In this document: one piece after another, positions 20,946 through 32,945 of the stretch
Layout: the number at the start of each line of letters is the position of its first letter
Position numbering within the stretch: the stretch's first letter is position 1
NCBI RefSeq assembly: GCF_041734735.1
Contig: NC_134907.1
Coordinates: forward strand, 4,810,010 to 4,874,009
Reading direction: 5' to 3'
Length of the DNA stretch: 64,000 nucleotides
Source: Babylonia areolata
Lineage: Eukaryota; Mollusca; Gastropoda; Neogastropoda; Buccinidae
Program-made: the position numbers and the translations under genes
Notes under the pieces: model-generated
What the model saw: only the letters and a program-made list of their open reading frames with translations
Database searches by the model: none
What the model was told of the DNA's origin: nothing

Positions 20946-21993
20946 CAGCAGTAGCAACAGCTGTATGATGTAAATGCGACATCAGTTTACAGTTATAGCA
21001 GCAGAAACATAATGGTAGCAGCCTAATCTACCTTCTTCCCCCTACCCTCTTCTCAACCTGACTCCCCCCCCCCCCCCACCCTCCTCCTCCCCCACCCCAC
21101 ACTAACCATCGAGGCATCGCATGTGTTTGTTCTGTCTTATCTGTGTATTCTGTGCAGTATATTCAGGATTAAAAGGCCATGCCAGTCTTGAATAAAAAGC
21201 TGATTAATTTTGTGCTTGCACACATCTTCTGTCGTTGCTGCTGTGTGCATATGTCAAATGATCGGTATAAGAACATATCCGGAGCATTATTTTTGAGAAA
21301 GTGTCTGGGTTTGTTCCAATGTGCCTTTTATTTACTGAATTGGTGGCACAAGCAGCATTGACTTGAAATTGTGTCCCTTATACATGGAGAGAGTTACTAC
21401 TCTTTGGTGTTTATTAATCCTTTACTCTTTCAGGCTCACTGTTCTATAATTTCGAGTTGAACTGGATATGTCTGACATCAATGGCAATATCTAACAACAG
21501 AATGATTTGATTTAACTCCTCTTTCTCTTTGTATGTCTGTATAAGTTAACACACTCATAATTAATGAATCGAATATTAATGTAATCTGCTCTAAAGACTA
21601 AATCCTATGAAATAGATGTGATTAGCAGTAGTTTAAAAAAAGAAGAAGATTTTTTTATGGTTTAAAAACAAAACAAAACATATTTACATAAATGTTGACA
21701 CCAAAAGTCTTCAAACACGTGATTTTAAAATGGTTATATCAGATATCTGGTTATGAAGATTGGATATCGTCTTAAGAATAAAACATTTTTGTCCACACAC
21801 AGTCTTTCAATGTCTGGATAGATAAATGAACTGTCTAACACAGTCACACACACAGAGAGAGAGAGGGTGGGAGAGAAGGAGGTGGGGCGGGATCGGGAAG
21901 AAAACGGGCTGGGGAATCGGGAATCTGTAAAGCCTTGTAGCTGTTTCATGATTCCGTTTCTGAAAGGGTAGCGTACACATGCATGGGCACACG

Positions 21994-22030
<37 letters not shown>

Positions 22031-22660
22031 CCCCATCCACACACACACACACAGCGACGTCTGTATCAAAGGTAATCTACTCGGTGAGGGTTCAAGCAAT
22101 CTATTCAAAAGATTTGTCTCCCTTAGAACATTCACATTGGAGCCGAGGAACATGATGCATCTCTTTTGTATTTTTAGCTATTCATCTGTCGTCGTCATCA
22201 TCATTATTACTATCATCACCACTATCATTAGCAGCAGCAGCAACAGCAACGGTAGTAGTCGTAGCAGTAGCAGTAGTAGCAGGTGACTGTGAAAGAGGCA
22301 GTTGGGTTATAATCGTCATTATAATCATCACTATTGATGTCGTAGTGGTAATTGTTGCTGTTGTTGCTGCTGTGTCTTCTGATGTTGTTAGTTGTTGCTG
22401 TTGCTGCTATTGGTGTTGATGTCGATGATGTCGATGACGTTGTCGTTATTGTTGTACATTCATTTATTTTCTGGCTATTAAACATCTGTCACTGGTAAAT
22501 TCCTGTCGCTGTCAAACCGCTGCTCTCTTACAGACAACGACAGAGCGTCCATTGTTGGTGAGAAAGTTGTTTTGTTTCTGGTTCATAGCAGACATGTTGT
22601 TTTGTGAATGTCCTGTCTTTTACTACACCTGTAACGCATTATGCTTTACGAATCGTCCTG
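20946..22660. other. No gene seen
   Basis: Includes a C-rich tract (21,065-21,100), (CT)n at 21,994-22,026, and GAT/CAG trinucleotide-like stretches at 22,190-22,440. No exon signature was found on either strand. Confidence 0.5.
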
Positions 22661-22664
22661 AATT

Positions 22665-24815
22665 ACATTGCATTGCATCACGTCGCGTCGCGTTGCGTCG
22701 TGTTGCTCTGCGTTGTATTGTGTTGCATTGCATTGCATTGCGTTGTATTGTGTTGTATTGCATTGCATTGTATTGTGTTGTATTGTAATGCATTGTATTG
22801 TGTTGCATTGCATTGTATTGTGTTGCATTGTAATGCATTGTATTGTGTTGTATTGTAATGCATTGTATTGTGTCGTATTGTAATGCATTGTATTGTGTTG
22901 CATTGCATTGCATTGTATTGTAATGCATTGTATTGTGTTGCATTGCATTGCATTGTATTGTGTTGTATTGTAATGCATTGTATTGTGTTGTATTGCATTG
23001 CATTGTATTGTATTGTAATGCATTGTATTGTGTTGTATTGTAATGCATTGTATTGTGTTGTATTGTAATGCATTGTATTGTGTTGTATTGCATTGCATTG
23101 TATTGTATTGTAATGCATTGTATTGTGTTGTATTGCATTGCATTGTATTGTGTTGTATTGTAATGCATTGTATTGTGTTGTATTGCATTGCATTGTATTG
23201 TGTTGCATTGTAATGCATTGTATTGTGTTGTATTGTAATGCATTGTATTGTATTGCATTGCATTGTATTGTGTTGTATTGTAATGCATTGTATTGTATTG
23301 TATTGCATTGCATTGTATTGTGTTGTATTGTAATGCATTGTATTGTGTCGTATTGTAATGCATTGTATTGTGTTGTATTGCAATGCATTGTATTGTGTTG
23401 CATTGCATTGTATTGTGTTGTATTGTAATGCATTGTATTGTATTGTATTGCATTGCATTGTATTGTGTTGTATTGTAATGCATTGTATTGTGTCGTATTG
23501 TAATGCATTGTATTGTGTCGTATTGTAATGCATTGTATTGTGTTGTATTGCAATGCATTGTATTGTGTTGCATTGCATTGTATTGTGTTGTAATGCATTG
23601 TATTGTATTGCATTGCATTGTATTGTGTTGTATTGTAATGCATTGTATTGTGTCGTATTGTAATGCATTGTATTGTGTCGTATTGTAATGCATTGTATTG
23701 TGTTGTATTGTAATGCATTGTATTGTGTCGTATTGTAATGCATTGTATTGTGTTGCATTGCATTGCATTGTATTGTAATGCATTGTATTGTGTTGTATTG
23801 CATTGCATTGCATTGTATTGTGTTGTATTGTAATGCATTGTATTGTGTTGTATTGCATTGCATTGTATTGTATTGTAATGCATTGTATTGTGTTGTATTG
23901 TAATGCATTGTATTGTGTTGTATTGTAATGCATTGTATTGTGTTGTATTGCATTGCATTGCATTGTATTGTATTGTATTGTAATCCATTGTATTGTGTTG
24001 TATTGCATTGCAATGTATTGTGTTGTATTGTAATGCATTGTATTGTGTTGTATTGTATTGCATTGTATTGTGTTGCATTGTAATGCATTGTATTGTGTTG
24101 TATTGTAATGCATTGTATTGTGTTGTATTGCATTGCATTGTATTGTGTTGTATTGTAATGCATTGTATTGTATTGTATTGCATTGCATTGTATTGTGTTG
24201 TATTGTAATGCATTGTATTGTGTCGTATTGTAATGCATTGTATTGTGTTGTATTGTAATGCATTGTATTGTGTTGCATTGCATTGTATTGTGTTGTATTG
24301 TAATGCATTGTATTGTATTGCATTGCATTGTATTGTGTCGTATTGTAATGCATTGTATTGTGTCGTATTGTAATGCATTGTATTGTGTCGTATTGTAATG
24401 CATTGTATTGTGTTGTATTGCATTGCATTGTATTGTGTTGTATTGTAATGCATTGTATTGTGTTGTATTGTAATGCATTGTATTGTGTTGTATTGTAATG
24501 CATTGTATTGTGTTGTATTGCATTGCATTGTATTGTGTTGTATTGTAATGCATTGTATTGTGTTGTATTGCATTGCATTGTATTGTGTTGTATTGCATTG
24601 CAATGTATTGTGTTGTATTGCATTGCATTGTATTGTGTTGTATTGTAATGCATTGTATTGTGTTGTATTGTAATGCATTGTATTGTGTCGTATTGTAATG
24701 CATTATATTGTGTTGTATTGCATTGCATTGTATTGTGTTGTATTGTAATGCATTGTATTGTGTTGTATTGTAATGCATTGTATTGTGTTGTATTGCATTG
24801 CGTTGTATTGTGTCA
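22665..24815. repeat. 2.15-kb pentanucleotide satellite (ATTGT/ATTGC)
   Basis: Built entirely of five-base words TATTG, TGTTG, CATTG, TAATG and rare TGTCG, arranged in 25-45 base super-units around TATTGTAATGCATTGTATTG. Left and right margins decay into CGTCG and CGTTG words. Because the period is 5 and the unit lacks minus-strand stops, three minus-strand frames of 666-710 codons stay open; they are not genes. Confidence 0.97.
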
Positions 24816-24941
24816 CATAATGGCGAATCCTATGACACCGAACGGCAGAGAGGGTCTTTGCACAATACAAGCTGACATTTCAAAATGAAGCAATGGCAAC
24901 AAAGAAAGGATTATCTCGTAGTTATAATACACCCCGAAATT

Positions 24942-24942
<1 letters not shown>

Positions 24943-24994
<52 letters not shown>
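24943..24994. repeat. (CA)n microsatellite
   Basis: About 50 bases of uninterrupted CA, 130 bases right of the pentanucleotide satellite. Confidence 0.95.
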
Positions 24995-24995
<1 letters not shown>

Positions 24996-25164
24996 CAGCT
25001 ATTGTCCTCTTCATCACTGCTCCCAGCCAGTCCGATCCGTTCAGCCCCTTGCACTGCCCCGCCCCAACAGTGCAATCAGCAGCCAGCAGTCAGCAGCCAG
25101 CAGCCCCTGGCACAACACACCCTGTCCCCTCAGTCCTCACAGCCTGGGCAGCAACAGCTCCTGT

Positions 25165-26425
25165 GTCGAATGTCCATGTGTCCTGTGTCCCATGTCCATG
25201 TGTCCTGTGTCCCATGTCCATGTGTCCTGTGTCCCATGTCTCTGTGTCCTGTGTCCCATGTCCATGTGTCCTATGTCCCATGTCTGTGTGTCCTGTGTCC
25301 CATGTCTATGTGTTCTGTGTCCCATGTCTGTGTGTCCTGTGTCCCATGTCCATGTGTCCTGTGTTCCATGTCTGTGTGTCCTGTGTCCCATGTCCATGTG
25401 TCCTGTGTCCCATGTCCATGTGTCCTATGTCCCATGTCTGTGTGTCCTGTGTCCCATGTCTATGTGTCCTGTGTCCCATGTCTGTGTGTCCTGTGTCCCA
25501 TATCTGTGTGTCCTGTGTTCCATGTCCATGTGTCCTGTGTTCCATGTCCATGTGTCCTGTGTCCCATGTCCATGTGTCCTGTGTCCCATGTCAATGTGTC
25601 CTGTGACCCATGTCTATGTGTCCTGTGTCCCATGTCTGTGTCCTGTGTCCCATGTCTCTGTGTCCTGTGTCCTATGTCTATGTGTCCTGTGTTCCATGTC
25701 TATGTGTCCTGTGTTTCATGTCCATGTGTCCTATGTCCATGTGTCCTGTGTCCCATGTCTATATGTCCTATGTTCCTGTGTTCCATGTCTATGTTCCTGT
25801 GTTCCATGTCTGTGTCCTGTGTCCAATGTCCATGTGTCCTATGTTCCTGTGTCCCTTGTCATATGTCCTATGTTCTCTTTCCTATATCTATATGTCCTGT
25901 GTTCCTGTGTCCTATGTCTGTATGTCCTGTGTTCTATGTCTATATGTACCATGTTCCTGTGTCCCATACCTATATGTCCTGTGTCCCATGTCTATATGTC
26001 CTATGTTCCTGTGTCCCATGTCTATATGTCCTATGTTCCTGTGTCCCATGTCTATATGTCCTATATCTGTGTGTCCTATGTTCCCGTGTCCCATGTCTAT
26101 ATGTCCTATATCTGTGTGTCCTATGTTCCCGTGTCCCATGTCTATATGTCCTATATCTGTGTGTCCTATGTTCCAGTGTCCAATACCTATATGTCCTATG
26201 TCTGTGTGCCCTATGTTCCAGTGTCCCATGTCTATATGTCCTATGTCTGTGTGTCCTATGTTCCAGTGTCCCATGTCTATATGTCCTATATCTGTGTGTC
26301 CTATGTTCCAGTGTCCAATACCTATATGTCCTATGTCTGTGTGTCCTATGTTCCTGTGTCCCATGTCTATATGTCCTATGTTCCTGTTTCCCATGTCTAT
26401 ATGTCCTGTGTTCCTGTGTACCAGT
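25165..26425 (+). repeat. 1.26-kb 22-bp minisatellite (TGTCCTGTGTCCCATGTCYATG)
   Basis: About 57 units of roughly 22 bases. The left half is regular. The right half (from about 25,960) mixes TATATGTCCTATGTTCCTGT variants into larger super-units. 22 codons equal three units, so long plus-strand frames rich in Cys, Val, Pro and Ser appear in several registers. They are composition artefacts. Confidence 0.96.
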
Positions 26426-27676
26426 AGTATTCCAAATGCTAGTCCTCGTCATCCAGCTCCCATCTCTCCCATCTCTCTCATCTCCTGTGGGTGTCAGGAC
26501 CTACCTTTCAGTGCCTCTGAGACGTCCTGTCAGACCCGTGTTGTGTGCAACCTGGAGTACGGTCCAACCCAGTACAACACTGTGGGTCAGTGGAACAGTC
26601 ACCTTGCTTTTCTGATGTCATCACTCTCCACACATCTCCACAGTCTCTCTCACTCACTTCCACATCCACACTGGCCGATCCGTGTCCAAGAGAGAGAAAC
26701 ACAAACACTGTGGAGAGCAGTGGGTTGCCTGGCCAGATTTTATTGTCTGTCACACACCGTGATTACATGGAGACAGAGTAAACTGAAATACCATGCGTTC
26801 TTCTACTTGACTATATAATCAGGACAGGAAAAACAGCAGGAATGACTGAGGTAAAGCACTGAAAGGCACGGGCTGACAGGTGCACAACTTGGCCATGTAT
26901 CAGATTGTCGGAACAAAACATTAGGTTTTCTTTGGCAAACGGCATTTTGAATATGCTGCTCTTTTTTTCTTCCTGGAACAGCCTCTTGTTACCGCTTTTC
27001 CACAAACCAAAACTTGCCAAATCACCGTTATCACCTTCATCATCATTATCATCATCATCACTATCATCAATCACCATAATCATCATCCCCTTTATTACAC
27101 GTTGCTCCCTCTCCCTTCCACCCACTTCCCACACCCACCCTCACCATCCACAAAAAGAACGACTTTACAAGCAATTCTTCCTCCACAGTTTTGCTATGAA
27201 GTCATCACCCTCACTGTCATCATAATCATTTTTCATTCAACGTCAGCCACGACAGCGTAATTACAGAAAGTAACTTCACCAATCAGAAACGTTTTAGAAA
27301 TGAAACCATTCACATTTTGGATCCTTATTTTTCTTGCTGGGAGAGACATGCTGAGGATATATTTTGAAAGCAAACTATCGATGTGGCCCAGCCTGTACAT
27401 CGACAGTCGTCATTATCTCCTTCCTCTGAGGATTTCATCTATAACAAAGTAATTATCAATGTTGGACCAGACGATATCACTGCTGTCGTCATCAGACGAT
27501 ATTACCATCACCGTCACTGGACAATATCATTATCACACTCACTAGGCTGTCTGTTGATTTAGAAGATAATCTGAAACAAAACAGGATAACGGATAACAAG
27601 GCATTAGCATTACATGCTCATCGTGACGAGGTTGCCCACCAACAGCAGCAAGCTGTGAGAGAATCAGACTTTAGCT
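26426..27676 (-). other. 3' flank / likely 3' UTR of the secreted propeller-like gene
   Basis: No exon recognised. A minus-strand AATAAA (plus TTTATT at 27,091-27,096) lies about 580 bases past the stop codon and could end the transcript; another lies at 26,738-26,743. A CATCAT-rich stretch is at 27,030-27,080. Confidence 0.4.
27091..27096 (-). terminator. Candidate polyadenylation signal AATAAA
   Basis: Canonical hexamer on the minus strand downstream of the stop at 27,677. Position fits a 3' UTR of about 0.6 kb. No direct evidence of use. Confidence 0.35.
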
Positions 27677-27875
27677 CTAAACCAGTTCGTAGACCTGAAT
27701 CACTCCCTGTCTCGTTTTCCTCCAGTCCTTCTTCTTTTCCACCACGGTCGCGGTGGCAAAACCAAAGGGTGTTGTCGTCACTGCGTAAATATGCCGGGAG
27801 TCGTAAACCGGAAGTCCTACGTCAGAGGGCTGGATGACCCGCTTCTGTCCCTCTGTCGTGATCACCATGATGCAC
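27677..27875 (-). CDS. Propeller-like gene, exon 6 (terminal)
   Basis: 199 bases from acceptor CACCCTCCAG to TAG at 27,679-27,677. Encodes CIMVITTEGQKRVIQPSD, RHIYAVTTTPFGFATATVVE and a basic tail ending VYELV. Confidence 0.75.
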
Positions 27876-28701
27876 CTGGAGGGTGAGATCAGTTTTTTTA
27901 AACATGAAAGTGAAAGAAAACAATTGCAGAACTGATCTTCTATCACTTCAAAATGACTATACAAAGCTGTATAAACACCCCTCTCTTTTAATACCACCCC
28001 CACCCCCACCGCTCTATCCTAACCCCACCTCATCCCCACTCCCACCCCTCATTTCTAACCCCACCCCATCCCACCCCTCTCTCCTAACACCACCCCACCC
28101 CATCCCACCCCTCTCTTCTAACACCACCCCACCCCATTCCACCCCTCTCTCCTAACACCACCCCACCCCATCCCACCCCTCTCTCCTAACACCACCCCAC
28201 CCCATCCCACCCATCATTTCTAACCCCACCCCATCCCACCCCTCTCTCCTAACACCACCCCACCCCATCCCACCCCTCTCTCCTAACACCACCCCACCCC
28301 ACCCCTCTCTCCTAACACCACCCCACCCCATCCCCTCTCTCCTAACACCACCCCACCCCATCCCACCCCTCTCTCCTAACATCACCCCACCCCATCCCTC
28401 TCTCCTAACACCACCCCACCCCATCCCACCCCTCTCTCCTAACACCACCCCACCCCATCCCCCCTCTCTCCTAACACCACCCCACCCCATCCCACCCCTC
28501 TCTCCTAACACCACCCCCCATCCCACCCCTCTCTCCTAACACCACCCCACCCCATCCCACCCCTCTCTCCTAACACCACCCCACCCCATCCCACCCCTCT
28601 CTCCTAACACCACCCCATCCCACCCCTCTCTCCTAACACCACCCCACCCCACGCCTCTTTCCTCACCCCAACCCTCTATACTAACAACCACCCCCCCCCC
28701 T

Positions 28702-28741
<40 letters not shown>

Positions 28742-29113
28742 CTGTCTCCTGATCCCACCCTCCTCCCCAACTAACCTGCAGCAAATCTGCTCGTCTCTGT
28801 CCTTGATTCTGCAGTTGGGAATGCTCCAAGTGGGCACGTAGAAGGTGCCCCACCTATCAAAGGCCCCCTGGTAAAACTGGTGCCCGGCTAACTCCTGCAG
28901 GTCGAGATCCCCGATGTTGTTGTGGATGGTCCTGGTGCGGAGGTTCAGTCTGAAGATGTGGACCGGGGAGTCGTCTTCAGTCACGTTCACCCCTGAATCA
29001 AATCAAATCAAATCAATCAAAACCAAGCTAAACTAAAGCACAAAAATAAGATAAAATCAAATCAAATAGAACTAAAGGCTGAGGCCTATATCAACAACAA
29101 CAACAACAGCATC

Positions 29114-29151
<38 letters not shown>

Positions 29152-29274
29152 AAAAAGGTTTAAGGAATTCGGACAACAGGTGTTCTCCTCAAAGACGAAT
29201 ATATGAACGTTTTAGTTTAAACACGTTTGATGACAGTATCTTCTGTTTTGTTTATTTGTTTGTTTGTTTGTTTG

Positions 29275-29346
<72 letters not shown>

Positions 29347-29783
29347 GTACATCCTTTTGAATTGGCTTATATTCTATGATGCTGCGAAATGCACACCTTC
29401 TCGTGACGATTTGTAATGACCGTAATGATTTCAAGGTAGGAGGGATATGGATGAAATCAAGAAAACTGACGCATTGTACAAATGGTCATGGCATGGATTC
29501 CACGTCAGGTGATTGAATATATATTATGTTATACAAAGACAGAAACACTTATGTCTGTCTCTCCCAAATTTTTTTTCAAACAAATCACACACATGTGAAA
29601 AGAAAGAGGGAGAAAGAGAGAGAGACAGACAGAGGCAGACAGAGAAAGAGAGGAAACCAGACAGACAGGCGGTCAGACACAGACCAGACACATAGACGTC
29701 ATCCCCAAAGAGAGCCATGTTGTTCACAGCGAACGGGATGTCCTCCAGCACTGTCTCCGTCACAATGCCATTGACCCACATCA

Positions 29784-29857
<74 letters not shown>

Positions 29858-31466
29858 CACACACACACGCACACACACACACACACACACACGCACACAC
29901 ACATACACACGCGCGCGCATACGCGCAAGCATACAAGCTTGTAAGGAGAGTGAGAGACAGACACAGAATGAGAGAGACAGAGAGACAGAGAAAAAACATA
30001 TATACTAACTGGCTTCAAACTTACCTAAACCAAATGAATCCGTCCGGACCCCACACAGCAGACCCCACATCCACACATCCCTCTCTTACCTAACCCTCCC
30101 CTACCCAACCCAAACATCCAACGAACCCTATCCTCCCGACCCAAACATCCAACGAACCCTATCCTCCCGACCCAAACATCCAACGAACCCTATCCTCCCA
30201 ACCCAAACATCCAACGAACCCTATCCTACTCAATCCTTCCCAGCTCTTCCCTACCCTGCGCATCCAACCCATAACTCACAACATAGCTCAATTTACCTAC
30301 CCTTTTGAAATCAAGCCAACCCAAACATACCCAGCTCTCTGCTACCCAACCCAAACATACCCAGCTCTCTGCTACCCAACCCAAACATACCCAGCTCTCT
30401 GCTACCCAACTCAAACATACCCAGCCCTCTGCTATCCAACCCCAACATACTCAACCTTCCCCTACCCAACCCAAACATACCCAACCATCCCAAACCCAAC
30501 CCAAACATACCCAACCATCCCCTACCCAACCCAAACATACCCAACCCTCCCCTACCCAACCCCAACATACCCAGCCCTCTGCTATCCAACCCCAACATAC
30601 CCAACCCTCCACTACCCAACCCAAACATACCCAACCCTCCCCTACCCAACCCCAACATACCCAGCCCTCTGCTATCCAACCCCAACATACCCAACCCTCC
30701 ACTACCCAACCCAAACATACCCAGCCCTCTGCTATCCAACCCCAACATACTCAACCTTCCCCTACCCAACCCAAACATACCCAACCATCCCAAACCCAAC
30801 CCAAACATACCCAACCATCCCAAACCCAACCCAAACATACCCAACCCTCCCCTACCCAACCCAAACATACCCAACCCTCCCCTACCCAACCCAAACATAC
30901 CCAACCCTCCACTACCCAACCCAACCGAACTCCACGCTCCCCTACCCTACCCTCCCAAACGCGTTCCATGTCAGCATACCAACCCTTACCCCAACTCAAC
31001 TCAATCCGCCGCCCTCCGTTCTGTCCACAGCCCGTACAACCCCTCCCCCCGCCCCCTACCTAAACTCGTTAGTCCAGTTTCTGCACTCAGCTTTCAAATC
31101 TGGCTTAAAAACCTTTCTCCACCCAAAATACCCCCCCACCACCCCGCACCCCCTCCTCCCGGGCCCCTCCCGGCCCGTGCCTGTCCACAGGTTCTCCGGC
31201 TTTCCATTTACATATGCGTTTTTTGTCTGTGTGAATTGAGTTATGCATGCTTGTGAATGGCTGGTGCGTAAGCACGTTGATTTGTCTCAGCACAAGATTC
31301 AAATAATTATATAAATAAATAAGTAAATAAATAAATAAACAACAATAATAACAATAAAAATAATAGTGGTAAGAACAATAACGATGATAATAATTATAAA
31401 TATAATGATGATGAAAGATGATGATCATAATGATGATAATGATAACAATAATAATAATAATAATAA

Positions 31467-31497
<31 letters not shown>

Positions 31498-32599
31498 AAG
31501 AAAACAGTACAAAGTGGAGTCTCAGTCATAAATCAATATCCAGATAAATTAGCCCAAAATAGAGAAAACGATCCGGTGATATACCAGTTTCAGTTTCAGT
31601 TTCTCGAGGAGCCGTCACTGCGTTCGGACAAATCCATATACGCCACACCACATCCACTAGGCAGATTCCTGACAGCAGCATAACCCAACGTGCTTGTCAG
31701 GCCTTGAGTGCATGTTTATATATTTGTGTAGCTGTCAGAGTGGGTTTCTTTTTACATGATTTTGCCTGATGACAGCACTTTCGTTGCCATGGGTTCTTTT
31801 TCAGTGCGTCAAGTGCGTGCTGCACACAGGACCTCGGTTTCTCGTCTCATCAGAAGAACTGGACGCTTCCAGTCAAACTTGGGAGAAAGGGCGAGAGCGG
31901 GATTCGAACCCACACCCTCACGGACACTGTATTGGCAGCTGAGCGTCTTAACCATTCTGCCACCTTCCTCTTGTATATACCACGCCAGATCAAACGTGTG
32001 AATGTTCAGCCTTCCAGAGTTATTTTCCTTCTTTTGATGATATCATTAATGACGTCATTATTGACGTGAGTGATACGTCATGTGGCAGTCATATCGTAGT
32101 AGTAGTAGTAGTTACAGTAGTAGTTGCAAGCAGACCACAGACCTGGATAGTGGTGCTCTGATGGTCGTGGTGGAAGGTGGACACGAGGAAGGCGTTGTTG
32201 TGGGGCCAGGCGGCCACCACTGGGCGGGACATCCTCCCGGCGTTGTGGCTGGGCAGGGTGAGGTTGCTGACCACCCGGTGACCGCTACGCGTGAACTGCA
32301 GGATGGACACCTTTCTACTGGCCTTCCTCATCCGCGTCACGGCCACCATCCCGCTGCTTAGCAACGCCATCGAGGTGACGTCACCTGGAACAGGACAAGT
32401 CGGTTGGTTGGTTGTTTGGTTGGGGCAGGGTTGAACTGGTTGGCTTGATGGGACAGGATCTGATTGCTGGACTGGATGCTTGGTCGGATTTACCGACTGA
32501 CTGGTTTATTGACTGGGTTTGTGAGAACTCTGAATGCGCGACAGTCTTGGAAAGTAGAGGGAAATAAAGAGGAGAGGGAGGGGGTGAGAGAGAGGTGGG

Positions 32600-32645
<46 letters not shown>

Positions 32646-32862
32646 ATTCAGGAACTGCTGGCAGCACTCCATGGAAATGTTTCCAGTGGGGCTAGATCCT
32701 CGGATGAGGACTTCAGAATAAGGCCGGATAAAAAAAACAACAACAAAAAACAACTACAGAAAACGATTGCCCATATTCACTCACTTCCAAATATACAAGT
32801 GGAAACGGACAATCATTCAATGTTGATTTGTTATTGTTATTTCAATGATATATCTGCATATA

Positions 32863-32945
<83 letters not shown>

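Noticed and set aside
22623-24778. Three overlapping minus-strand open frames of 666-710 codons (NTMHYNTTQYNA-type)
   Set aside because: They lie entirely in the pentanucleotide satellite. All three registers give near-identical repeats because the unit has no minus-strand stop.
24885-26818. Cys/Val/Pro-rich plus-strand frames of 402-576 codons
   Set aside because: They follow the 22-bp minisatellite in several registers; the non-repeat tail has no recognisable domain.
30305-31063. 252-codon QPKHTQPSPT repeat protein
   Set aside because: The 30-bp array sits in an intron of the minus-strand gene. Both strands are open by unit length and composition only.
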